Source: Paenibacillus sp. UBA6285
Lineage (GTDB): Bacteria > Bacillota > Bacilli > Paenibacillales > Paenibacillaceae
Direction: 5' to 3'
NCBI GenBank assembly: GCA_002438345.1
Contig: DJUJ01000074.1
Span: 322 to 5,839 of the forward strand
DNA: 5,518 bases
Part shown: positions 1-4,643 of the stretch, in pieces
Layout: each line of letters starts with the position of its first letter
Position numbering within the stretch: position 1 is the stretch's first letter
Notes under the pieces: model-generated
What the model saw: only the letters and a program-made list of their open reading frames with translations
Told to the model about the DNA's origin: nothing
Databases searched by the model: none
Program-made: the position numbers and the translations under genes

Positions 1-89
1 CCGGTATCCTCGAGATCTGGCCTGAAAGTATCTATTCTACGGCTTCTCAACCTTTGGATCATTTCCACAAAAAAAGGGCAAAATATTAA
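1..89 (+). CDS. C-terminal end of an unidentified protein (partial)
   Basis: An open frame enters from the left edge (first full codon at 3) and ends with TAA at 87-89, giving a 28-residue tail, GILEIWPESI...HKKRAKY. The tail is hydrophilic and basic at the very end. I do not recognise the family from so short a piece. The stop lies 18 bases before the ATG of the next small gene, and that gap carries the next gene's ribosome binding site, so the two are probably co-transcribed. The alternative is that this is an open frame by chance. The tight spacing to a gene with a good ribosome binding site on the same strand argues mildly that it is real. Confidence 0.45.
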   Translation, partial: GILEIWPESIYSTASQPLDHFHKKRAKY

Positions 90-107
90 CGAAAGGTGGG
101 AGATCAT

Positions 108-272
108 ATGGACATTCATAGCGATAGCTATAAAGTTGCTGCACTCAGCGAACAGGATGCAGCACTCGAAATTATTCGAAATGCCGAAGCTTCCATTGCA
201 CATCTGACCGGCAACCCAACCGTGACCCTAATTGCTTATGAAAAAAGTGAAGGCAGCGGTTCTCAGCATTAG
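108..272 (+). CDS. Small orphan protein, 54 residues
   Basis: ATG at 108 follows a good ribosome binding site (AAGGTGGGAG at 94-103), and the frame runs 54 codons to TAG at 270-272. The protein has no signal peptide or membrane segment. Residues 13-34 (LSEQDAALEIIRNAEASIAHLT) look like one amphipathic helix, followed by a beta-like stretch VTLIAYEK and a Ser/Gly-rich tail. I do not recognise a named family. It sits 18 bases behind the preceding partial frame, so it is probably the last gene of that operon. Its stop codon overlaps the stop of the YolD gene on the other strand, with no intrinsic terminator between them. The helix-strand pattern and strong ribosome binding site support a real gene; the function is unknown. 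Confidence 0.6.
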   Translation: MDIHSDSYKVAALSEQDAALEIIRNAEASIAHLTGNPTVTLIAYEKSEGSGSQH

Positions 273-604
273 ACGATGTAAACCTCAACGATGTCATCTA
301 CATTAATCCACTTCCATTCCTCCGCCCACTGCAGCTTAAACTCACGCGAGTGGGTGTGAATGGAAGTCACAAAACCGCTTATTGTTGTATTCTCAAAGGG
401 ATCAAACAGCACAATAGTTACGCGCACATGACTCCGTAATGATAAGGCCAATGTACATTCGATTTCCTCCAGCTTTTGCTCATCCAGAATAGGCTTGATG
501 CGGCGCAGCGTCTCCCGTTCATCCCTAATAATCCTTACCTTGTGCTCCGGCAGCATCATGCGACTACTTTCCCACAGTCCGTTTTTCTCCAGCTTTTTGC
601 CCAT
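269..604 (-). CDS. YolD-like family protein
   Basis: This 111-residue protein carries the conserved blocks of the YolD-like family: W11-ESSRMMLPEH at 11-21, LDEQKLEEIE at 40-49, LFDPFE at 66-71 and WKWINVDDIVEV at 97-108. Full length is about the family norm. YolD-like proteins commonly sit beside SOS-induced Y-family DNA polymerase (UvrX/DinB-type) genes in Bacillales, and a role with lesion bypass is suspected but not established. No polymerase gene is visible here. The ATG at 604 has a good ribosome binding site (TAAGGAGGG, forward 609-617). A sigma-A promoter and a LexA-type box lie just upstream, fitting SOS induction. The gene ends overlapping the stop of the convergent 54-residue gene. 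Family assignment is confident; biochemical role is not. Confidence 0.9.
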   Translation of the reverse strand: MGKKLEKNGLWESSRMMLPEHKVRIIRDERETLRRIKPILDEQKLEEIECTLALSLRSHVRVTIVLFDPFENTTISGFVTSIHTHSREFKLQWAEEWKWINVDDIVEVYIV

Positions 605-643
605 GGTAACCCCTCCTTAATTCTATACTTATTCCGTTATACA

Positions 644-657
644 CGAACGTATGTTTG
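644..657. promoter_or_regulatory. LexA (DinR) operator, SOS box
   Basis: CGAACGTATGTTTG matches the Bacillus LexA consensus CGAAC-N4-GTTCG at all but one fixed position. It lies immediately downstream of the -10 TATAAT of the YolD promoter, where bound LexA would block transcription initiation. SOS control is consistent with what is known for YolD-type genes near Y-family polymerases. Binding itself is inferred. Confidence 0.75.
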
Positions 658-658
658 T

Positions 659-688
659 ATTATATCCACACCTTCGCTGAATAATCAA
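659..688 (-). promoter_or_regulatory. Sigma-A promoter of the YolD gene
   Basis: On the minus strand, TTGATT (forward 683-688) and a perfect TATAAT (forward 659-664) are separated by 18 bases. Transcription would begin around forward position 652, inside the LexA-type box, about 50 bases before the YolD start codon. Confidence 0.7.
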
Positions 689-779
689 TAATTAGGAAAA
701 AGATACCACTTTTAAACCTTCCTCTTTATCTAAAAGTTGTATAATAATGTATGTCTGATCGAGAGGAGCTTTCCACTTT

Positions 780-845
780 AAAAAAACCTCTACTTAGGTT
801 CAAAATCACATCAAAAAGACGCCGACAGTTGAACTGTACAGCGCC
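780..845 (-). terminator. Terminator(s) of the lipoprotein gene
   Basis: Reading the minus strand after the lipoprotein stop, GGCGCTGT-ACAG, loop TTCAA, then CTGT-CGGCGTC forms a stem of about 11 bp with one bulged base and two G-U pairs (forward 818-845), followed by TTTTT. A second, weaker 5-bp hairpin (AACCT/AGGTT, forward 785-800) with its own T run follows at once, so termination may be in two steps. Confidence 0.65.
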
Positions 846-856
846 TAAATTGCGAT

Positions 857-1417
857 CTATTCTTGAACGTTCTTCGACTCAGCAATGGTCTGACCATTAG
901 CATCAATGAGCCCAGTTGCTTCCCTTGCCTCATTGAGCTTGGAAATACCGTATAGCATCGCTAGATCAGCGTTCTGATTCAATTCCTCAAACTGCTCAGC
1001 GGTGACTTCTGTAGAATCAGCACCTTGAGAGGCTTGTTCTTTTAAAGAATAAGCACTTTTAAAAGCGATTTTAGACTCATCAAGCAGCTTACGAATGTCT
1101 TCGGGCAAGCTAGAGGAAATCTTCACCTTCTCAGCCTGATTGGATAGGTCTGTTGAGGTCTTCTGGAATTCGTTAATCTTCTTCTCTAGCTGCCTGTCCG
1201 AAAGTTCTCCTGCTGAATAAGATGCAATGGCTTCGTTGAACTCCGCTAAGGATGATTTTCCTAATTCCTCAAGTTTGGACATTTCATTGTAGAAGTTTTG
1301 CACGGTCTCCTGCACTTCTTCTTCTGAGGCAGGCGCCGATGAAGTTGAATTATTATTGCTGCAGGCGCTAAGGATGACAGACAACATTAGCGTTCCTATT
1401 AGTAAGACTTTTTTCAT
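857..1417 (-). CDS. Lipoprotein, helical, function unknown
   Basis: This 186-residue protein begins with a lipoprotein signal peptide: MKK, a hydrophobic stretch, then the lipobox LSAC with the lipidated cysteine at 19. A Ser/Asn/Thr-rich linker follows (20-30). It should be exported, lipidated and anchored to the outer face of the membrane. The mature part (about 33-180) is almost wholly predicted helix, rich in Glu, Lys, Leu and Ala with heptad-like spacing, so it probably forms a helical bundle or coiled coil. No catalytic motif is apparent. It loosely resembles other helical cell-envelope lipoproteins of Bacillales such as YkyA, but I cannot assign it to that family. The ATG has a good ribosome binding site (GGAGGG, forward 1425-1430), and the gene appears monocistronic with its own terminator. 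It is divergent from the zinc-ribbon/PH gene. Confidence 0.85.
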   Translation of the reverse strand: MKKVLLIGTLMLSVILSACSNNNSTSSAPASEEEVQETVQNFYNEMSKLEELGKSSLAEFNEAIASYSAGELSDRQLEKKINEFQKTSTDLSNQAEKVKISSSLPEDIRKLLDESKIAFKSAYSLKEQASQGADSTEVTAEQFEELNQNADLAMLYGISKLNEAREATGLIDANGQTIAESKNVQE

Positions 1418-1492
1418 TATTTATCCCTCCACTTAACAGAATAATGTCGGTTTGTGTAAAGCGCAAATGAAATTTATGTAAATTGACTATTA

Positions 1493-1501
1493 TGTTATAA
1501 T
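1493..1501 (+). promoter_or_regulatory. Extended -10 promoter of the zinc-ribbon/PH gene
   Basis: TGT followed by a perfect TATAAT (1496-1501) forms an extended -10 element in a very AT-rich stretch between divergent genes. No good -35 is seen at 17 bases; TTTATG near 1473 is the nearest and is weak. The predicted start, near 1508, leaves a leader of about 27 bases with the ribosome binding site GGAAGGAG at 1519-1526. The divergent lipoprotein promoter must lie in the same gap but I could not pin it down. Confidence 0.5.
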
Positions 1502-1534
1502 TATTTCAATTGTAATCAGGGAAGGAGAGTATTT

Positions 1535-2023
1535 ATGCCTTATTGCACAACCTGCGGATCAGAATATAAGCAGGGCGGTAAATTTTGTGGAGAATGCGGA
1601 TCTAGCATTGACGGCACCGCTCCAGTGACCGCCCGTCGTCCATCAGTAAATCCTAACGCTCCTCAGGAAGTCGTACTCTGGAAAGGCAAACCTGCCAGCA
1701 TCTCAGATCGCCTCAAAGGAATCGTACGCCTAAACACGACTACGTACACTATTACAAGCCAGCGCATTATGGTAAAGACCGGACTTATCGGTAAAAATGT
1801 CGAAGAAATCGAATTACTTCGTGTACGCGATTTATCCGTAGCACAATCTATCATGGATCGGATGCTCGGCATCGGTACATTAACTGTATTTTCTGATGAT
1901 GCCTCAGCGCCTCAGCTTCTTTTTCGAAAAATCCATGATGCCCAAACCGTCAAAGATGTTCTGCGCAAAGCCTTTCGTGACGAGAAGATCGCCAACAACA
2001 TTAGCTACCGCGAACAAATCTAA
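1535..2023 (+). CDS. Zinc-ribbon plus bacterial PH-domain (bPH2/DUF304) protein
   Basis: This 162-residue protein has two parts. Residues 1-24 form a zinc ribbon with C4-x2-C7 and C18-x2-C21. After a Pro/Ala/Arg-rich linker (25-44), residues 46-150 match the bacterial PH domain of the DUF304/YdbS-YdbT type. The matching features are the opening VVLWKGKPA, the block YTITSQRIMVKTGLIGK at 71-87 and the acidic-to-hydrophobic repeat EEIELLRVRDLSV at 90-102. The closing motif includes LGIGTLTVFSDD (111-122). No transmembrane segment is seen, unlike YdbS/YdbT, so it is probably cytoplasmic or peripheral. bPH domains are thought to act as binding scaffolds; the ligand here is unknown. ATG at 1535 follows GGAAGGAG with about 8 bases of spacing. 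The domain call is solid, the function is not. Confidence 0.85.
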   Translation: MPYCTTCGSEYKQGGKFCGECGSSIDGTAPVTARRPSVNPNAPQEVVLWKGKPASISDRLKGIVRLNTTTYTITSQRIMVKTGLIGKNVEEIELLRVRDLSVAQSIMDRMLGIGTLTVFSDDASAPQLLFRKIHDAQTVKDVLRKAFRDEKIANNISYREQI

Positions 2024-2158
2024 GACGGTTTTCACGTGAAAAGATAATTCTTATGATTACGCAAGAAGAAACCACGTTGTCGTCCTTTAAAGACGACAAC
2101 TGTTTCTCGTAGAAATATAAGGATATTATAGTTGTGCAGCATATAAATTCTTATATTT
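2024..2158 (+). repeat. Series of inverted repeats in a gene-free interval
   Basis: Between the PH gene and the bidirectional terminator I see no convincing gene but three consecutive symmetric elements. The first is a perfect 14-base palindrome TTTTCACGTGAAAA (2029-2042). The second is a hairpin with perfect 9-bp arms GTTGTCGTC/GACGACAAC (2076-2084, 2092-2100, loop CTTTAAA), extended by AGAAAC/GTTTCT and ACG/CGT outer pairs to span 2059-2110. The third is a 9-bp pair AAATATAAG/CTTATATTT (2113-2121, 2150-2158), with TTATA/TATAA inside its loop. Together with the terminator that follows they would form a compact structured RNA if transcribed as the 3' region of the PH gene. No match to a known RNA family is recognised. 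Confidence 0.6.
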
Positions 2159-2187
2159 AAAAAAGCCCCGAAATTCGGGGCTTTTTT
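2159..2187. terminator. Bidirectional intrinsic terminator
   Basis: The arms AGCCCCGAA and TTCGGGGCT (2164-2182, closing on a one-base A centre, effectively a short-loop GC stem) are flanked by six A on the left and six T on the right. It therefore works for both strands. On the plus strand it ends the PH gene transcript. On the minus strand it is the first clear terminator after the deaminase gene, about 170 bases beyond its stop. Confidence 0.9.
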
Positions 2188-2357
2188 ACTTGCGCTTCGA
2201 CTAGGACTCTCCCACTGCAATACAACCCGTTTTCGAAGGTTGCGCTGCTCCATCCACCCTCACATCCTTTTAACCTTTTTAAGTTATAGTATTGAGAAGG
2301 TTGGGACACGAACTCAGCGAATGGACAAAAACTTGTAAATTAATTTAGAGCTGTATA
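2188..2357. other. Gene-free spacer downstream of the deaminase gene
   Basis: This completes a gap of over 300 bases (2024-2357) without a supported gene. An open frame on the minus strand from ATG 2253 has its Shine-Dalgarno-like GAGGGTGG directly against the start codon with no spacing, and it runs through the terminator, so I do not call it. A TATAAC sequence on the minus strand (forward 2283-2288) lies about 100 bases upstream of the terminator but lacks a -35. A small minus-strand transcript is possible but unsupported. Confidence 0.4.
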
Positions 2358-2780
2358 TTATCTCGTATATCTGAGCGGCAGTAATTCAGTAATATCATAT
2401 TTAGCTAACCGACCATCCTCGGATACAATAACCTTGCAGTCTTTTCCGTAATCAGCAATTAACTCACGGCACATACCGCAGGGAGAGACTACTTTAATCT
2501 CTCTTTCCTCACTATCTGGGTCAGAATGCCTTACCGCAACAATCGTATCAAATTCCTTGTAGCCTTCGGATATCGCTTTTCCAATGACCATCGCTTCTGC
2601 ACAGACTGTTATCCGCCCCATGCTAGCTTCTACATGTACCGCTGTAAAGATCTCCCCCGTCTTAGTACGGAGCGCCGCCCCTACATGGTGTCTTTCCCAT
2701 TCATAACGTCTAGTAATAATATCTTCAGCAGAGGCTATAAGCGTCTGATCTTCTATTGTAATCAAATACTCCATATACAA
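2358..2780 (-). CDS. bsr: Blasticidin-S deaminase-like cytidine deaminase family protein
   Basis: This is a zinc-dependent deaminase of the cytidine deaminase fold. Counting from the TTG start (140 residues), CAE supplies zinc ligand C60 and catalytic E62, and PCGMC supplies zinc ligands C101 and C104. Beyond these motifs the sequence follows Bacillus cereus blasticidin-S deaminase (Bsr) as I remember it over long blocks: HHVGAA-RTKTGEI, AVH-EA, RVTVCAEA-type, DFDTIVAVRH, VVSPCGMCRELI-DY and a C-terminal LKYTR/LRYTR. That is much closer than to housekeeping Cdd. Bsr hydrolyses the cytosine amino group of blasticidin S, inactivating the antibiotic. Start choice: GAGGAGG (forward 2787-2793) is 6 bases from TTG at 2780 but 12 from ATG at 2774, and TTG gives the 140-residue Bsr length. 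It is divergent from nucB. A broader nucleoside role remains possible. Confidence 0.82.
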   Translation of the reverse strand: MYMEYLITIEDQTLIASAEDIITRRYEWERHHVGAALRTKTGEIFTAVHVEASMGRITVCAEAMVIGKAISEGYKEFDTIVAVRHSDPDSEEREIKVVSPCGMCRELIADYGKDCKVIVSEDGRLAKYDITELLPLRYTR

Positions 2781-2805
2781 TTCCGTCCTCCTCTTATTTT
2801 TTCTA

Positions 2806-2845
2806 AGTATATTAAATCGCACTACATTATGATATAAGATATACT
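2806..2845. promoter_or_regulatory. Divergent promoter region of bsr-like and nucB genes
   Basis: The 94-base gap between the two start codons holds TATACT elements facing outward on both strands (minus: forward 2806-2811; plus: 2840-2845), which together form a 7-bp inverted repeat AGTATAT/ATATACT. On the plus strand an extended -10, TGA-TATAAG (2830-2838), is an alternative. Neither side has a clear -35, and a sporulation sigma factor for nucB cannot be excluded: known NucB is made under sigma-E, but I find no convincing sigma-E spacing here. Confidence 0.35.
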
Positions 2846-2874
2846 ATTTTAAGTTCCAAAAAGGAGGAGCAGAT

Positions 2875-3312
2875 TTGAAAATACAGAAATTTATCACCAG
2901 TCTCATCATTGTTGTGTTACTTGCCTTGGGCGGTTACTGGTTTGAACAGAACGGAGACCCGGCAGCCCCCTCGTCTACATCCGATTCAGAAGTTGTTCAG
3001 CTGACCTTCCCATCGGATCGTTATCCTGAGACCGCCAAGCATATTCAGGATGCGATTGCCAAAGGGGAATCCGCCACGTGCACCATTAACCGTGAGCAGG
3101 CTGAAGAGAACCGCAAAGAATCCCTAAAAGGGATCCCCACCAAAAAAGGGTACGACCGCGATGAATGGCCAATGGCCATGTGTGATGAAGGCGGAAAAGG
3201 TGCCGACATTGAATACATAACCCCCAAAGATAACCGCGGTGCAGGAAGCTGGGTTGGCAATCAGCTAGAAGATTATGCGGATGGAACCCGCGTAGAATTT
3301 ATGTTCAAATAA
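2875..3312 (+). CDS. nucB: NucB-type secreted DNase (DNase NucA/NucB family)
   Basis: This 145-residue protein has a signal peptide or N-terminal anchor (basic KIQK, then hydrophobic 7-22), a Ser/Pro-rich linker to about 38, and a mature nuclease domain (41-145) of the NucA/NucB family. Diagnostic blocks are FPSDRYPET (45-53), ESLKGIPTK (82-90), [11 protein letters not shown] (93-103) and [11 protein letters not shown] (119-129). The DRDEWPM motif with the downstream N/R/E region is the metal-dependent active site of these small nucleases. C69 and C103 are placed to form a disulfide. In Bacillus, NucB is secreted in sporulation, degrades extracellular or mother-cell DNA and can disperse biofilms; that role is inferred here. 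The start is TTG, 9 bases from AAGGAGGAG. The length matches the family and the gene is intact. Confidence 0.92.
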   Translation: MKIQKFITSLIIVVLLALGGYWFEQNGDPAAPSSTSDSEVVQLTFPSDRYPETAKHIQDAIAKGESATCTINREQAEENRKESLKGIPTKKGYDRDEWPMAMCDEGGKGADIEYITPKDNRGAGSWVGNQLEDYADGTRVEFMFK

Positions 3313-3342
3313 TAACTCGGCTGACAAATGAGAACTATGCTT

Positions 3343-3381
3343 CAAAAGAAAAGCCCCATCCGGCATACGCCGGATGGGGCT
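3343..3381 (-). terminator. Strong terminator of the YjcZ-like gene
   Basis: Perfect 13-bp arms (AGCCCCATCCGGC and its complement, 3352-3364 and 3369-3381) enclose the loop ATAC. On the minus strand the stem is followed by TTTTCTTTT, so it ends the YjcZ-like transcript. On the plus strand the stem is followed by ACAATG with no T run, so nucB would be stopped only weakly, if at all. Confidence 0.85.
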
Positions 3382-3400
3382 ACAATGTGCATTAGCTAGC

Positions 3401-3547
3401 TTAGAAAAAGCAAGCTTTAGTGATGATAACCAGCAAGATAAAGAGTACCAGAATAGCTCCTGTTGAAGTAAAAGGACTACATACCGGACCTACTGATGCT
3501 GGACTTACTACAGGACCTACGTTACAACCACAATGTTCCATTCCCAT
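3401..3547 (-). CDS. YjcZ-like small sporulation/membrane protein
   Basis: This 48-residue protein is MGMEHCGCNV... at the N-terminus, with Cys6, Cys8 and Cys23, a Pro/Val/Ser-rich middle, and a single hydrophobic segment AILVLFILLVII (31-42) followed by TKACFF. The short Cys/Gly/Pro-rich head plus ALIVVLFILLII-type membrane segment is the hallmark of YjcZ-family sporulation proteins, which are small spore or spore-coat associated peptides of unknown activity. ATG at 3547 is 8 bases from AGGAGG (forward 3556-3561), and a sigma-K-like promoter lies upstream, fitting late mother-cell expression. It is followed at once by a strong terminator, so it is monocistronic. The head is longer and more Pro-rich than in typical YjcZ, so the family call is moderate. 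Confidence 0.78.
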   Translation of the reverse strand: MGMEHCGCNVGPVVSPASVGPVCSPFTSTGAILVLFILLVIITKACFF

Positions 3548-3582
3548 GTTCAATTCCTCCTAATGATTAATGACTACAGCAC

Positions 3583-3609
3583 AAGATATGTAAAAAGGAG
3601 ATAAGCCGT
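3583..3609 (-). promoter_or_regulatory. Sigma-K-like promoter of the YjcZ-like gene
   Basis: On the minus strand AC (forward 3608-3609), exactly 17 bases, then CATATCTTG (-10 starting at forward 3590) matches the sigma-K pattern AC-N17-CATANNNTA at all fixed positions except the last. The spacing to the start codon leaves a leader of about 28 bases holding AGGAGG. Sigma-K drives late mother-cell genes, in keeping with the product. Confidence 0.55.
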
Positions 3610-3641
3610 TTGGGCGAATTGGCAAACAAATGCTATTCACC

Positions 3642-3669
3642 TAATGAATTGAATGGACAGGGTCGATAA
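3642..3669 (+). promoter_or_regulatory. Sigma-D-like promoter of the YjfB-like gene
   Basis: TAAT (3642-3645), 16 bases, then GTCGATAA (3662-3669) resembles the sigma-D pattern TAAA-N15-GCCGATAT, with the core CGATA intact. Transcription would start near 3676, about 20 bases before the ATG at 3697, with GAAGGAGG between. YjfB-type genes are linked to motility in Bacillus, which is consistent. Confidence 0.55.
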
Positions 3670-3696
3670 ACAGGATATACACGAAGGAGGTGCGAT

Positions 3697-3873
3697 ATGG
3701 ATATAGCTGCATTATCAATGGCAATGAGTCAAGCATCCTTAGCTCAAAATGTTGGGATACAGGTCATGAATATTGCTAAAAATCAGGCGGAAACCCAGAG
3801 CCAAGCGATGGTGGAAATGCTAGGGAAAAGCGTTGCTCCTAATTTAGGAAAAACACTTGATATTAGTGTTTAA
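3697..3873 (+). CDS. YjfB-like putative motility protein
   Basis: This 58-residue protein starts MDIAALSMAMSQASLAQNVGIQVMNIAKNQ, which is the conserved opening of the YjfB family (MDI-ALS-AM-QASL-QNV). It continues with a helix ending in MVEMLGKS and the tail P-LG-TLDI-V. The protein is almost wholly helical, with no signal peptide or membrane segment. YjfB-family proteins are annotated as putative motility proteins because of sigma-D control; their biochemical role is unknown. The ribosome binding site GAAGGAGG (3683-3690) is well placed 6 bases before the ATG. A sigma-D-like promoter precedes it and a strong terminator follows, so it is monocistronic. Length is typical for the family and the gene is intact. 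Confidence 0.88.
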   Translation: MDIAALSMAMSQASLAQNVGIQVMNIAKNQAETQSQAMVEMLGKSVAPNLGKTLDISV

Positions 3874-3885
3874 TTGCTTTATGCT

Positions 3886-3925
3886 AAGGACATATAAGAA
3901 CACTAGTTCTTATATGTCCTTTTTC
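3886..3925 (+). terminator. Terminator of the YjfB-like gene
   Basis: Perfect 16-bp arms (AAGGACATATAAGAAC and its complement, 3886-3901 and 3906-3921) enclose the loop ACTA and are followed by TTTTC. It lies 12 bases after the stop codon. On the minus strand the left flank (TAGC) has no T run, so it works in the plus direction. Confidence 0.9.
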
Positions 3926-3946
3926 TTTATACTTTTTGCTCTACAT

Positions 3947-3968
3947 AGCCCTTCGGGCTTTTCTTTTG
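3947..3968 (+). terminator. Second, weaker terminator
   Basis: AGCCC-TTC-GGGCT (3947-3959), a 5-bp stem, is followed by TTTTCTTTT. It sits 21 bases after the strong terminator and may act as a backstop that isolates the ImmA gene from readthrough. Confidence 0.6.
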
Positions 3969-3978
3969 TACATTTATG

Positions 3979-3992
3979 CGAACATACGATCC
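3979..3992. promoter_or_regulatory. LexA-like box upstream of the ImmA/IrrE gene
   Basis: CGAACATACGATCC matches the degenerate Bacillus LexA pattern CGAACRNRYGTTYC at all but one position (A for T in GTT). Against the strict palindrome CGAAC-N4-GTTCG it has two mismatches. It abuts TATAAC (3993-3998), the likely -10, and ends 29 bases before the start codon. There is no good -35 at 17 bases (TTGTAC is 21 bases away), so the promoter is weak or unusual. Confidence 0.5.
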
Positions 3993-4021
3993 TATAACTT
4001 AATGTGGATGAGGTGAATGAG

Positions 4022-4564
4022 ATGATAAACATAAAATCATATTATCAAATGACTGCGCTGGAGAAGTGGACGGAAGATTTATACAAGCGCTTGAACCTTA
4101 ATCAGCCTTCGCAAATTTCGATTGCTTATATTGCAGAGCGTCTTAATATTTGGGTTCATTATTTGGATGTAAGAAGCAAGAGCATTGAAGCGTCTGCAGG
4201 GATGTACAGCATGTTTATCGACAACCGGCTTCCAGCTAGTCTGCAGCGGCTGGAATTTCTCCATGAGCTCTGTCACCTGCTCCGCCATGGTAACAATCAT
4301 ACATTGATGCCAGAGCATTTTACGCGGGCACAGGAGGATGAATCCGAGCGTTTTATTCTATACGCAGCTATGCCATACTCCATGATCTCCCGCATGACAT
4401 TACCTGAACAACGGGAAGAAGCTATCACCTATCTTGCAGCAGAATTTCAAGTTCCTAGCGAGCTCGCTTTGCAACGGATTGATCAAATCCAGAGACGTGT
4501 ATTTCAGGGGCAATTATTGGCCGTGATGGGAAGAAACGAAGAGCGATTAACACATATTCAATAA
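4022..4564 (+). CDS. ImmA/IrrE family metallo-endopeptidase
   Basis: This 180-residue protein contains the zinc-protease motif HELCH at 81-85 (ligands H81 and H85, catalytic E82). Downstream is the helix EDESERFILYAAMP (105-118), where E107 aligns with the third zinc ligand of the ImmA pattern E-A-N-x-F-A-x-x-L-L-M-P. ImmA of ICEBs1 cleaves the repressor ImmR after DNA damage, and IrrE of Deinococcus cleaves DdrO. The target here is unknown. No helix-turn-helix repressor gene lies beside it in this window, which is unusual for ImmA pairs. The frame is open from GTG 4004, but GAGGTG (4010-4015) is 6 bases before ATG 4022, so I choose the ATG. A LexA-like box precedes it and a small acidic protein follows 79 bases later. 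The protein is complete; it is soluble and cytoplasmic. Confidence 0.88.
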   Translation: MINIKSYYQMTALEKWTEDLYKRLNLNQPSQISIAYIAERLNIWVHYLDVRSKSIEASAGMYSMFIDNRLPASLQRLEFLHELCHLLRHGNNHTLMPEHFTRAQEDESERFILYAAMPYSMISRMTLPEQREEAITYLAAEFQVPSELALQRIDQIQRRVFQGQLLAVMGRNEERLTHIQ

Positions 4565-4643
4565 TGACTGCGGGGATAATAAGCTTAGTCGCAATGAAGG
4601 TCCATTAATAATTATGGTGGAATTTTTCGTAAGGGGGAACGAT

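Noticed and set aside
476..691. Plus-strand open frame of 71 codons
   Set aside because: It is a shadow of the YolD gene on the opposite strand, running on into its promoter and LexA box, with no ribosome binding site.
740..745. TATAAT as a plus-strand promoter
   Set aside because: There is no -35 at 16-19 bases upstream and no plus-strand gene follows; the sequence downstream is the lipoprotein terminator.
751..900. Plus-strand open frame of 49 codons near the lipoprotein terminator
   Set aside because: It has no ribosome binding site before the ATG and it overlaps the terminator hairpins and the end of the lipoprotein gene on the other strand.
2032..2253. Minus-strand open frame of 73 codons
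   Set aside because: It runs straight through the bidirectional terminator and hairpins, and its GAGGGTGG touches the ATG with no spacing; composition does not look like a protein.
3610..3669. 19-codon frame starting TTG with a good AAGGAG site upstream of the YjfB-like gene
   Set aside because: Its stop codon lies within the -10 of the sigma-D-like promoter and its ribosome site within the sigma-K-like promoter spacer. The AAGGAG is explained by chance in an A-rich promoter region and the peptide is not recognisable.
4004..4021. GTG start extending the ImmA protein by six residues
   Set aside because: No Shine-Dalgarno sequence stands before the GTG, whereas GAGGTG is 6 bases before ATG 4022.
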